Source: Bacteroides pyogenes_A (lineage in GTDB: Bacteria > Bacteroidota > Bacteroidia > Bacteroidales > Bacteroidaceae). Taken from it: a DNA stretch of 64,000 bases. This document shows positions 52,095 through 60,276 of the stretch, one piece after another. Numbering within the stretch: position 1 is the first letter of the stretch; the number at the start of each line of letters is the position of its first letter. The position numbers and the translations under genes were made by a program. A model generated the notes under the pieces. The model saw only the letters and a list, made by a program, of their open reading frames with translations, was not told the origin of the DNA and did no database searches. The stretch lies in assembly GCF_048595595.1 (NCBI RefSeq), contig NZ_CP184347.1; one strand, given 5' to 3'.

Positions 52095-53090
52095 TTATGC
52101 TACCAATGTTACAAATGGAGTCTGCCTTCGTATCACAGCAAAAGACCTTGCTATGATTTTGGCTCTTACCGCATTGATTACAGATGCTTTATGTTTTCCC
52201 TCGGCTATTTTCCTTTTATAATATGCTTTCATCTGTGGATCCCAAGAGATGGCAGTAATGGCTGCGCGGGTAAGGTATACTTTTACTTCTTTGTTAGCCA
52301 ATGTAGAAGTTTGCGTTCTTCCCCGTATAGAAATACCTGAAGTATGTTCAAATGGGGCAACTCCACAATAGCAGGCAAATTTCCTCGGGTTGTCAAATCT
52401 TTGAAAATTCTCAGTAACACACAGTAATACAATGGCATTGATGATTCCTATACCTTTTATACTTCTTAATAGCAAGTAGTTTGTATAAAGAGAACTACTG
52501 GCGGCTATTAGTTGCTCCATAGCTTCTTCCACCTTCAGGATCTTTTCCTTTATCGACTTGAGCTGTTCTTCCAAAAAAGCAATGGATTCTGTCACATCAG
52601 CCAACTTAACCATGTGGGAGAATGTTTCCAATAACTTTATGCTTGATACTTTTTGCTTGACCAGATTGTCACGTACAATAATCCATCCTCGCAGTCTCAC
52701 CAAGTCTTCGTCAGGCAATTTGTATAGTTCCAGTTTTCGATAGTGTAATGCCGCATAGTTTGCTATTTTTTTAGCGTCAATGCGGTCATTTTTTCCTCGT
52801 TGCAAGCCTATTGACTTCTTTATGGTTAACGGACAAACTAAAGTCAGGGAAAATCCCATGGAAACACTTGAAACTGATAATTCTGTGACATAACTTCCCA
52901 TGTTTTCAGCACAGAATAAGAGTTTAGATAAAGAAAGGTGATAACCAGCTATCCAATTCAATAAAGATTGGACCCCCTCTGGAGTGTTATTAAAAGACTT
53001 GTGAGACAACTCTTTCTCGTCCGCGGACATTAATGATGCATCGAATGTTTTTTTTCCTACATCAAGACCTACAAAATGAGAATAATTCAT
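52095..53090 (-). CDS. IS110-family transposase (DEDD recombinase)
   Basis: The 331-residue protein has the N-terminal DEDD RuvC-like domain with D10 (GLDVGK), E62 (CAENMG), D102 and D105 (KNDRIDAKK). A coiled-coil middle (about 165-200) follows, then the C-terminal Transposase_20 domain (RSIKGIGIINAIVLLCVTE, FACYCGVAPFEHTSGIS), which carries the nucleophilic Ser of the family. It is full length with no frameshift, so the element may be active. Recombination in this family is guided by a bridge RNA from the non-coding end. Confidence 0.95.
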   Translation of the reverse strand: MNYSHFVGLDVGKKTFDASLMSADEKELSHKSFNNTPEGVQSLLNWIAGYHLSLSKLLFCAENMGSYVTELSVSSVSMGFSLTLVCPLTIKKSIGLQRGKNDRIDAKKIANYAALHYRKLELYKLPDEDLVRLRGWIIVRDNLVKQKVSSIKLLETFSHMVKLADVTESIAFLEEQLKSIKEKILKVEEAMEQLIAASSSLYTNYLLLRSIKGIGIINAIVLLCVTENFQRFDNPRKFACYCGVAPFEHTSGISIRGRTQTSTLANKEVKVYLTRAAITAISWDPQMKAYYKRKIAEGKHKASVINAVRAKIIARSFAVIRRQTPFVTLVA

Positions 53091-53300
53091 AACTTTGTAT
53101 TTACAGTATTAAACATGAAGGAGAAACAGCTAATACATTTATTAGGTCGTGAGCCTACAATTCTAACTGGCTAGGTTCTCCAATTAAGAGAGTTGCAGTC
53201 TGATTCAGCCTATAGTCATTTAAGACTAGTGTCAAAGTTAGTTCACTGCAACTCTTCTTTTCAAATATACACTTATATTTTTATTGGGATATTTAATACT
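53091..53300 (-). ncRNA. Candidate bridge-RNA region of the IS110 element
   Basis: The stretch upstream of the transposase is non-coding and structured. AGAGTTGCAGT (53189-53199) pairs with ACTGCAACTCT (53245-53255) around a 45-nt loop, and a small stem TAGG/CCTA lies at 53143-53157. IS110-group elements carry their bridge RNA at this place. Borders, strand and loop roles are inferred. Confidence 0.45.
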
Positions 53301-53344
53301 GCAAATGTAAATGTGTCGTAATAAGCGATGCACCCTCTTTGTGC

Positions 53345-53380
53345 ATAAAAAAGAAGGTGCGATTTTTGACACACCTTCTT
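53345..53380 (-). terminator. Terminator of the TonB-dependent receptor gene
   Basis: AAGAAGGTG pairs with CACCTTCTT around 12 nt. Read on the minus strand, a T-run follows. It lies about 45 bp after the receptor stop codon. Confidence 0.85.
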
Positions 53381-53424
53381 GTTGTTAGTTAAGCTCACGG
53401 CTTATTGAATGACATCGATTTCCA

Positions 53425-56022
53425 TTAATAGCTGATCTTCACACCGGCGAAGAAACTCCGCGGCGCGCCCGGTCCGTAGATATAAGCGGAATCGCGGGAA
53501 GGACCTTTGTCGAAATCTTTCTGATAAGAGTTGAACATGTTCTGAATACCGGCATAGGCTTGCAGGGTATAAACCTTATACAACGGGAAGTCGTAAGCCA
53601 GTTTGCATCCCATCTCGAAGAATGAAGGAGTTTTGAAAGTACGCGGGCCGTAAGTGGTTGCCGTCTGATCCTTACCGTGCTGCATACGATCGGCATGAAT
53701 GGTGGCGGCAGGCTTGCCATCGAACATGGTTAGCGAACCATCATCTTCGGTCGGTATTTCATGACCTACCAGCATATTGCCGGTGTAGTTGCCTGAAAGG
53801 GAAACGCTGAATCGTTTGACGGGGCTGACCGTAGCCACGAAATAGGAATATACGTTCGGCGTGCGATACATGCGGCGGGTGGTATAAGCGTCATCATCGT
53901 TCCATTGGCGCTTCGTATCCCAAAGGCTTTTTTGCACGGTAACTCCCGCCTGAAGCTGAGCAAGGCTCAGATAAGCGAGCTTTCCTTCGATATTGGCTCC
54001 GTACACCTTCGCTCCGTCGGTGTTGGTACGATACTTGCGGATAAACGCCTTTCCGTTTTCCACCGCGTTCTGTTGCAACGAGCCGAACGCATCGTTGAGC
54101 TTGGTATAGAATCCTTCGGCCATCAGGTTCAGCTGCCATGCGCCGAAACGGTGGTACCAGTCTACCGAACCGCTGAAACTGTGTGAAGTTTCTTCTTTCA
54201 GATTGGGGTCGAGCACGGAAAGGATGAGTTCGCCTCCGGCGTTGTCGACATGAAGATCTTCATCGAATATCTGGGGAGCGCGAAAACCTTTGCTGTAACT
54301 TACACGCAGGCTCAAATCTTTCATGGGGTTGAAGCGCAGATTGGCACGAGGGCTTACAATAACATGCTTAATCATGGAATGCTTGTCGAAACGGGCTCCC
54401 ACCAACAGGCTCAGCCAATCGTTCTTCCACTCGTTCTGTGCGAAAAGGCTTTTCACATGCACTTTCTGAGTGATGGGTGCCGGGCGGTAACCGCTGATAT
54501 CATCGAGCTTATCTCGCGTATACTCCGCTCCCACCGTAAGCTGGGAAGGCATAAACAGCAATTTCGAAAAATCGTAAGAATACTGCGCGCCCAACATATA
54601 GGTAAGTCCGTCGGTACGTCCGTACGACGCCATACGTTTATCGAGCTCCAACCAATCTTCGTTCGTCAGCCCGTTGTGAATCTGCGGATTGAACTCCTCT
54701 TCAACCTTTTTGACGATATCTTCTTCGGATATGTCCGGTGTTTTCTTTTTCAAATCCGCGATGAATTTATCCTTGGCAGCCTCTACATTCTTTCTTCCTC
54801 CGTCGATGATGTCGGAAGCCAGTTTGTCGCTCCCTCCGTAGTAGCTTTTCCGGTTCACTTTCATGAATGAAGCGTAGGCATTGAGGCGATGCTTGCCGTC
54901 GGGGCTCATCAGGCTGTAGTTCAGGCTTCCGATGTTGTTGGTATGTTCCAGTTGTTCGGCAATGTGAGCGTTATGAGGTTCGTTCTTCAGAAGATCGCCT
55001 CCGCGACGGAATTCGTGAGTATTATGAAACTCCGCCGTCACTTTCGAATAATCCGTCGGTTTGATGAAAGCGCGGAATCCCAAGGTACGGCCGTCAAGCA
55101 CCGGCATTTCGGTATACCCATCGCCGTCACGGTCGTAACCGGAACGGTGGCGTGCCTGACCGAACAACGTGATTCCCATGCGGTTGTTATCCGTCAGGAT
55201 GGAACCGTTGAAGTTGGTGGTATTTTCGAATGTATTCAGTCCGCCCAATCCGCGAAGCTCGTGCGAAATGCTTGCCGAATTGCTCAACGGTTCTTTGGTA
55301 ATGATGTTGATGGTTCCGGCAATGGCGGAAGAACCGAACAAGGCGGAACCTCCGCCGCGCATCACCTCCACACGCTCGATCATGTTGGCGGGAATTTGTT
55401 CGAGTCCGTATACGCCTGCCAACGCACTGAATACGGGGCGCGAATCGATCAATATCTGCGAATAAGGACCGTCCAGACCGTTGATGCGCACCTGACTGAA
55501 TCCGCAGTTCTGGCAATTGGTCTCCACGCGCACACCCGGCTGGAACTTCAACCCCTGAGCCAAGTCGGTAGACTGTGTACGTTCGAAGAGCTTCATATCC
55601 AACACATTCACCAGCGTAGGCGCCAGCCGGCGTTTGGTTTCGTTACGGTTGGCGGAAACCACTACCCCATCCAATGCCACGGCATCTTCTTCGATTTCGA
55701 AATCTTCTTCGAGGGTTTTACCTTTCTTCAGGGTGACATTTCGGGTTACTGTCTTATATCCTATGGAGCTTACTTCGAGCACGAAATTGCCTTCGGGCAG
55801 ATTCTTCAGGAAGTAGTGCCCGGTGGCGTCGGTCACCGTTCCGATAGTGGTACCTTTCAACGTTACGGTAATATAAGGCAGGTGTTCTTTTGTATTTTTA
55901 TCCAACACATGTCCGACAATATTGGCATCGGACTTTTTCAACTCCGGGTATTCCGGATGATTCGCCATTGCCTGCGTCAAAGCACAGCAAAGGCTAACGA
56001 GAATCATGATATATTTTTTCAT
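53425..56022 (-). CDS. TonB-dependent outer-membrane receptor
   Basis: This 865-residue receptor has a signal peptide (1-20, ending AMA), a carboxypeptidase-regulatory-like domain (about 33-115, GHVLDKNTKEHLPYITVTLKG), a plug domain (about 125-240) with NCQNCGFSQVRINGL and RVEVMRGGGSALFGSSAIAGT, and a 22-strand barrel ending in GVKISY. It has no SusD partner, so it is of the metal, haem, cofactor or siderophore type and not a glycan SusC. The small His-rich membrane protein encoded upstream suggests a metal ligand; that is an inference. The Lys/Glu-rich loop at about 385-430 is unusually long. Confidence 0.93.
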   Translation of the reverse strand: MKKYIMILVSLCCALTQAMANHPEYPELKKSDANIVGHVLDKNTKEHLPYITVTLKGTTIGTVTDATGHYFLKNLPEGNFVLEVSSIGYKTVTRNVTLKKGKTLEEDFEIEEDAVALDGVVVSANRNETKRRLAPTLVNVLDMKLFERTQSTDLAQGLKFQPGVRVETNCQNCGFSQVRINGLDGPYSQILIDSRPVFSALAGVYGLEQIPANMIERVEVMRGGGSALFGSSAIAGTINIITKEPLSNSASISHELRGLGGLNTFENTTNFNGSILTDNNRMGITLFGQARHRSGYDRDGDGYTEMPVLDGRTLGFRAFIKPTDYSKVTAEFHNTHEFRRGGDLLKNEPHNAHIAEQLEHTNNIGSLNYSLMSPDGKHRLNAYASFMKVNRKSYYGGSDKLASDIIDGGRKNVEAAKDKFIADLKKKTPDISEEDIVKKVEEEFNPQIHNGLTNEDWLELDKRMASYGRTDGLTYMLGAQYSYDFSKLLFMPSQLTVGAEYTRDKLDDISGYRPAPITQKVHVKSLFAQNEWKNDWLSLLVGARFDKHSMIKHVIVSPRANLRFNPMKDLSLRVSYSKGFRAPQIFDEDLHVDNAGGELILSVLDPNLKEETSHSFSGSVDWYHRFGAWQLNLMAEGFYTKLNDAFGSLQQNAVENGKAFIRKYRTNTDGAKVYGANIEGKLAYLSLAQLQAGVTVQKSLWDTKRQWNDDDAYTTRRMYRTPNVYSYFVATVSPVKRFSVSLSGNYTGNMLVGHEIPTEDDGSLTMFDGKPAATIHADRMQHGKDQTATTYGPRTFKTPSFFEMGCKLAYDFPLYKVYTLQAYAGIQNMFNSYQKDFDKGPSRDSAYIYGPGAPRSFFAGVKISY

Positions 56023-56154
56023 TTTCGTCAGTTTGTTTTTTTATTTATATGAGAATCGGGGTGCCGAGCCACCGGACACGAAGTACGGGACGCGCGACAT
56101 GCGGAAAAGTCCGGAATAAGGTATATATCCGGATACGGCAAACAGCTAAGCGGC

Positions 56155-56496
56155 TTAACGCGTGGGAGGAGCCCTTAGAGAGACAATGCCTTGGCAAGCG
56201 CTACGGAAAGCCCTATGCCGGGGACGTGTGAAGAGGATGTGTAATAGAAATAAAACAACGGCGGTAAGTAAAGGAGTCAATCCGAAGTCGGTAGTAAGCA
56301 AGTGATTCAACAGATGAATCAGTTGGAACTCGACCGTGGTATGAGTATGCCCGCCGTCTTTCTTAAAAGGATGGGAGTGAACAATGGTAACCCTGTCGAC
56401 AACATGGGAGTGCATAAACAAAGTGATGCCTGCCATGTACGAAATAAACAGTACAGGCAGAAACCACTTCAATATATATTTATGCAATTGTTTCAT
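56155..56496 (-). CDS. Small His-rich membrane protein
   Basis: The product is about 113 residues, starting at ATG 56496 (MKQLHKYILKWFLPVLFIS); the longer frame would begin upstream of a TATTTTTG -7 element (56513-56520). One N-terminal helix and one near the C-terminus (LTPLLTAVVLFLLHILFT) flank a periplasmic segment rich in His: MHSHVV, VHSHPF, GGHTHTT, LIHLLNH. This pattern suggests metal binding. It lies 132 bp upstream of the TonB-dependent receptor gene on the same strand, and the two may form a metal-uptake unit. The family is not named here. Confidence 0.7.
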   Translation of the reverse strand: MKQLHKYILKWFLPVLFISYMAGITLFMHSHVVDRVTIVHSHPFKKDGGHTHTTVEFQLIHLLNHLLTTDFGLTPLLTAVVLFLLHILFTRPRHRAFRSACQGIVSLRAPPTR

Positions 56497-56512
56497 CGTT
56501 CGAGTTACGCGA

Positions 56513-56520
56513 CAAAAATA
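56513..56520 (-). promoter_or_regulatory. -7 element of the His-rich protein / receptor operon
   Basis: TATTTTTG on the minus strand fits TAnnTTTG; no -33 TTTG is found at the expected distance. It overlaps the start of the longest frame and favours ATG 56496. Confidence 0.45.
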
Positions 56521-56573
56521 CAAAAAAGACAAATACCGCCCAATCCCTATTTATAATGATTCGTTGTCGGGCA

Positions 56574-58172
56574 CTATACCACCGCTGTGGCAATCACCTG
56601 AATAAACAGAATAAGGAATACCATGGCGATGGGATAAACCGTGGCGTATGCCACACTCGGGATGTTGCTGTCGACCATCGAATCGGCGGCGGCAAGACCG
56701 GGCGTACTGGTCATACCTCCGGTAATCGTGCCCAACAAATCGAGAATATTGATTTTGAACACCAAACGGCCCACCAATACAGCTGCCAGCATAGGTAGCA
56801 AGGTAATGGCGGCTCCTACGCCGAAAAGCAGCAGCCCGCTTTCCTGGAACGTAGATACCAGATTCTTACCGGCAGATGTTCCCACTTCGGCAAGAAAAAG
56901 CAGGAGTCCCAACTGGCGCAACAATTGATTCGCAGGACCGGACATCGACCACAGTATGGGACCTGTCTTACCCACGGCGCTCAACAAAAGAGCCGTCATC
57001 AGCACACCGCCCGTCAATCCCGGAGAGAAAGAAAGGCCATCGGGGAAAGAAATATTCAGCTTCCCGAACAAGACTCCCAGCACAATGCCCATGGCAATGG
57101 GGAAAAAGTCGGTATCCGACAGTTGCTTCGCGTTGTTTCCCAGAAGCCCAGCCACACTTTTAATACCCTCTTTCTCGCCCACCACCGTCAGCTTATCGCC
57201 GAATTTCAAAGCGAGTTCGGGCGATGGCGAAAGGTCGATACCGCTTCGGCGGACACGGGTCACCGTACAACCGAAATTTCTTTGCAGATTCAAATCGCCC
57301 AACTGCTTGTTGATCATATCTTTTTTAGTAAGCAACAACGATTCGATTTCCTGCGTCCGATCCAAAGGGAGCTTTCCTTCTTCACGCTCGCCGACCAAAA
57401 CAGCCAACTGACTGAGTGACTCTTCACTCCCCACTCCTTGTATATAGTCGTTTTCACGAAGAATGGTAGCAGCTTTGGGAATAATAATCTCATCGCCATG
57501 TTTCAGGCGGGATATGACTGCCCCCGTCATGCCGCGCACGTTGATTTGCGCCAGACTTCGGTTGAATACCGCCGGATTCGTAACCCGATATACACAAGTT
57601 CTCAACTCCGGATACTGCCCGCGACGTTCTATCTCAAGACGGCGGGCTTCCTGATCGAGGTCGATCCGCATAATCTTAGGCAACAGCTTCACAAAAAGAA
57701 TAACGCCGATGACACCGAACGGATAGGCGATACCGTAAGCAATCGAAGCCAGCGGAGAGTTGGTGCTGTCGATAGCCACAGCCAAACCGGGCGTACTGGT
57801 CAGAGCGCCTGCTATCAACCCCACCACGCTGGGCGTATCGATATCGAAAGCATATTTCAGCCCGACCGCCGTGAGGCAGGCGGAAGCAATAATAAGCACC
57901 GTGATAATGATCAGCGTCTTCCCCTTGCTGCGGAAAGAGTCGAAAAAACCGGGTCCTGCCTGTATACCGATGGTAAAAATAAAAAGAACCAGTCCGAAAT
58001 TACCCAGCTCTTTAGGAATAATCACTCCAAAATGGCCGAAAAGCAGCGCAATGAAAATAACAGCCGATACGTCGAGAGAAAGGCCTTTGATTTTAATTCT
58101 TCCCAACATAAAGCCTAACGCCACAATCAGAAAGAGCGAGAAATAAGAAAAGTTCAATAGATCCGTAAACAT
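56574..58172 (-). CDS. AspT/YidE-type transporter with TrkA-C domains
   Basis: The roughly 532-residue inner-membrane protein has the duplicated AspT/YidE membrane domain: five or six helices at each end, each with the repeat motif GLIAGALTSTPGLAVA and GTITGGMTSTPGLAAA. Two cytoplasmic TrkA-C (RCK-C) domains lie between them (about 205-380, for example HGDEIIIPKAATILRENDYIQGVG). Relatives exchange aspartate and alanine; the substrate here is unknown. I start at ATG 58172 (MFTDLLNFSYFSLF), because ATG 58205 lies in a -7 element. Confidence 0.9.
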   Translation of the reverse strand: MFTDLLNFSYFSLFLIVALGFMLGRIKIKGLSLDVSAVIFIALLFGHFGVIIPKELGNFGLVLFIFTIGIQAGPGFFDSFRSKGKTLIIITVLIIASACLTAVGLKYAFDIDTPSVVGLIAGALTSTPGLAVAIDSTNSPLASIAYGIAYPFGVIGVILFVKLLPKIMRIDLDQEARRLEIERRGQYPELRTCVYRVTNPAVFNRSLAQINVRGMTGAVISRLKHGDEIIIPKAATILRENDYIQGVGSEESLSQLAVLVGEREEGKLPLDRTQEIESLLLTKKDMINKQLGDLNLQRNFGCTVTRVRRSGIDLSPSPELALKFGDKLTVVGEKEGIKSVAGLLGNNAKQLSDTDFFPIAMGIVLGVLFGKLNISFPDGLSFSPGLTGGVLMTALLLSAVGKTGPILWSMSGPANQLLRQLGLLLFLAEVGTSAGKNLVSTFQESGLLLFGVGAAITLLPMLAAVLVGRLVFKINILDLLGTITGGMTSTPGLAAADSMVDSNIPSVAYATVYPIAMVFLILFIQVIATAVV

Positions 58173-58202
58173 ACAAATATAAAGATTGGTTAATTTGCGG
58201 GG

Positions 58203-58233
58203 CAAAGTTACAAAAAAGTCTATAGAAAGACTT
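58203..58233 (-). promoter_or_regulatory. Promoter of the AspT-type transporter gene
   Basis: TAACTTTG (58203-58210) is a consensus -7 element on the minus strand, with TTTC near the -33 position (58226-58229). A small dyad AAGTCT/AGACTT (58216-58233) overlaps the spacer. Confidence 0.55.
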
Positions 58234-58335
58234 CTCTCTACGAATTTTTATTTTCATTCGTTGAAACTTCCCGCTCATCTCCCGGCGGTTCAAAGATTGT
58301 TTGCAGCGATTGGCGCTGACGACCGACACTTCGGT

Positions 58336-59244
58336 CTACAAACAAGTGTCTGCAGAATCACACAAACAACCTTTACATTCCACCTCCAGCGTCACATGAT
58401 GTATCCCTTCCTCTTCGAGTCGGTGCTTCAGCCGGTGCTTCACCTCTTCCATCCGCCTCACATCATCGATCACCACATGCACCGTAAGTGCGGTTTCGGT
58501 AGTGCTTAACGCCCAGATATGCAAATGATGGCAATCCGCCACTCCCGGCGTTTCCAAAATTGTTTGCTTCACCTTCCCGGAGTCGATACCCACGGGAACA
58601 CCGTCCAACGACAGACGAAGGCTGTCGTGCAGCAATCCCCAAGTGGAAACTATGATCACAACGGCTATCAGCAGCCCGATGACGGGGTCGACAATGTACC
58701 AGCCGGTATACATAATGATAAAGCCCGAAACCACCACACCGACAGAAACCAGCGTATCCGCCGCCATGTGCAGGTAAGCCCCTTTCACGTTCAAGTCTTT
58801 ATCTTTATCTTTCATAAACAGCCAGGCGGTAAGCGCATTGATCACGACTCCCGCACCCGCCGTCCAGACAATCGCCGATCCGGCTACGGGAGCGGGATGA
58901 ATGAGCTTTTCCACACTCTCCGCAATGATGACGCCCACCGCTACCAGCAGAATAACGGCATTCAGCAGCGAAACCAGCACCGTACTTTTCCTGTAGCCGT
59001 ATGTGTAGCGGCTGTTGGGGCGCACCTTCTCCAAACGGAAAGCCAGCATAGCCAACACAAGGCTCGCCACATCGCCCAGATTATGTCCCGCATCGGAAAG
59101 CAACCCCAGTGAATGATAATAGAATCCGGCCCCGAACTCGATAATAACGAATGAAAGATTGAGGACAATACCGGCGACGAACGCTTTGTTGAGCGATGTC
59201 AGGCGGTGATTGTGCTCGTGATGATGGTGATGATGTGAATCCAT
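58336..59244 (-). CDS. Cation diffusion facilitator (CzcD-like zinc exporter)
   Basis: The 302-residue inner-membrane antiporter exports divalent metal, most likely zinc. The N-terminus is a His cluster (MDSHHHHHHEHNHRL). Six transmembrane helices follow, with the metal sites LLSDAGHNLGDV (HxxxD in helix 2) and YLHMAADTLVSVGVV (helix 5). A cytoplasmic C-terminal domain closes the protein (GVADCHHLHIWALSTTETALTVHV) and ends in the Cys-rich ECKGCLCDSADTCL. That Cys tail is an unusual extra metal site. Transcribed alone from its own -7 element. Confidence 0.95.
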   Translation of the reverse strand: MDSHHHHHHEHNHRLTSLNKAFVAGIVLNLSFVIIEFGAGFYYHSLGLLSDAGHNLGDVASLVLAMLAFRLEKVRPNSRYTYGYRKSTVLVSLLNAVILLVAVGVIIAESVEKLIHPAPVAGSAIVWTAGAGVVINALTAWLFMKDKDKDLNVKGAYLHMAADTLVSVGVVVSGFIIMYTGWYIVDPVIGLLIAVVIIVSTWGLLHDSLRLSLDGVPVGIDSGKVKQTILETPGVADCHHLHIWALSTTETALTVHVVIDDVRRMEEVKHRLKHRLEEEGIHHVTLEVECKGCLCDSADTCL

Positions 59245-59296
59245 ATATCCCAGAAAATAAATACTTATTTTAAGTCCGTTTCTTTTGTTTCACCCA

Positions 59297-59304
59297 CAAA
59301 GGTA
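59297..59304 (-). promoter_or_regulatory. -7 element of the CDF exporter gene
   Basis: TACCTTTG on the minus strand matches TAnnTTTG. TTGC is near the -33 position (59323-59326). The leader would be about 45 nt. Confidence 0.5.
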
Positions 59305-59445
59305 GCGCAAACCATCGTACGAGGCAATACCTATTTCTACTTATTTTCACCTTGTCGTCCGCACTTTTCATACCCATGCAGAGGCATTAAAGCGTTCGGC
59401 AACAATCACCGTGACGTTTGAAAAAACACGGTGCGCCTTTTAAAA

Positions 59446-59484
59446 AAAGCCCGCCGTGTTTGTATTCAAAGCCCGCGGGCTTTG
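59446..59484. repeat. Single copy of the GCCCGCCG-type repeat with palindrome
   Basis: AAAGCCCGCCGTGTTTG (59446-59462) is identical to part of the 21.2-kb tandem array. It is followed by an 18-bp perfect palindrome, CAAAGCCCGCGGGCTTTG (59467-59484). It lies in the 59305-59578 gap, otherwise filled by the terminator below. Confidence 0.8.
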
Positions 59485-59530
59485 AAAAAAAACAAGCCAT
59501 CGGAAATGAATCGCTTCATTCCAATGGCTT
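59484..59530 (-). terminator. Terminator of the kdgK-eda operon
   Basis: AAGCCAT...GGAATGAA-type arms (59494-59510 with 59515-59530) form a long hairpin with TCGC in the loop. Read leftward it is followed by eight T. It lies about 50 bp after the aldolase stop. Confidence 0.85.
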
Positions 59531-59578
59531 ATCCCCTTTAAACACCTTTAAACAAAAATGAAATATGCCTATTGCTAA

Positions 59579-60247
59579 CTAACCCCGGGCTTCGGCAATA
59601 TAACCCAGCGCTTCTTTACATTTATCGGTTACATACGTCCAATCTTCCGCAGCTACTTTGTCTTTCGGGAACAGTTTGGAGCCCATGCCTACGCAGAATA
59701 CTCCGGCTTTGACCCAAGCGGTCAGGTTTTCTCTGGTAGGTTCCACCCCACCCGTCACCATCAGCTTAGACCAAGGCATCGGTGCCATCAGCCCTTTCAC
59801 AAAGTTTGTTCCGTACACATCGCCCGGAAATACTTTGCAAAGGTCGCAGCCCGTTTCCTGCGCGAAGCCTACTTCGGATACAGATCCGCAACCCGGAGCG
59901 TAAGCCACCGCACGACGGTTGCAAACTTTTGCAATCTCGGGATTGAACAGCGGGCCTACCACGAAGTTAGCCCCCAATTGCAAATACATGGCGGCAGTGG
60001 CGGGATCTACAATCGAACCGATCCCCATTGCCATCTCGGGGCATTCTTTGGCTGCGAATTTCACAATCTCCGCAAAAACTTCCTGCGCGAAATCGCCGCG
60101 GTTGGTAAATTCGAAAGCGCGCACGCCGCCTTCATAGCAAGCCTTTACCACTTTCTTCGCCACTTCCGCATCTTTATGATAGAATACAGGAACCATACCT
60201 GTAGAGCCGATCTTACTCATCACGGCCATTTTATCGAATTTTGCCAT
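59579..60247 (-). CDS. eda: KDPG/KHG aldolase
   Basis: This 222-residue class I aldolase splits 2-keto-3-deoxy-6-phosphogluconate into pyruvate and glyceraldehyde-3-phosphate. The TIM barrel has GVRAFEFTNRGDFAQEVF with the catalytic Glu region, AMGIGSIVDPATA, AYAPGCGSVSEV (substrate phosphate and Schiff-base support) and the Schiff-base Lys in CDLCKVFPGDVYG. It starts 29 bp after kdgK ends and completes the pathway for keto-deoxy sugar acids derived from uronates. Confidence 0.95.
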   Translation of the reverse strand: MAKFDKMAVMSKIGSTGMVPVFYHKDAEVAKKVVKACYEGGVRAFEFTNRGDFAQEVFAEIVKFAAKECPEMAMGIGSIVDPATAAMYLQLGANFVVGPLFNPEIAKVCNRRAVAYAPGCGSVSEVGFAQETGCDLCKVFPGDVYGTNFVKGLMAPMPWSKLMVTGGVEPTRENLTAWVKAGVFCVGMGSKLFPKDKVAAEDWTYVTDKCKEALGYIAEARG

Positions 60248-60276
60248 TTTAGTCTGTTTACTGTTTAATGATTCAT

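Larger units (their letters stand above)
52095..53300 (-). mobile_element. IS110-family insertion sequence (ends not resolved)
   Basis: The element has one transposase gene plus about 200 bp of non-coding DNA upstream of it. IS110 elements lack terminal inverted repeats, so the exact borders cannot be read without an empty site; the left border may be anywhere in 51883-52094. It sits between the fldA-DUF2023 pair and the terminator of the TonB-dependent receptor gene, and disrupts no visible gene. Confidence 0.7.

Noticed and set aside
53189..53255. Hairpin upstream of the IS110 transposase as a terminator
   Set aside because: The loop is 45 nt and no T-run follows on the strand of a gene needing it; the receptor gene has a better terminator at 53345-53380.
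54889..56052. 387-codon open frame opposite the TonB-dependent receptor
   Set aside because: It is antisense to a well-supported receptor gene and shows no recognisable domain.
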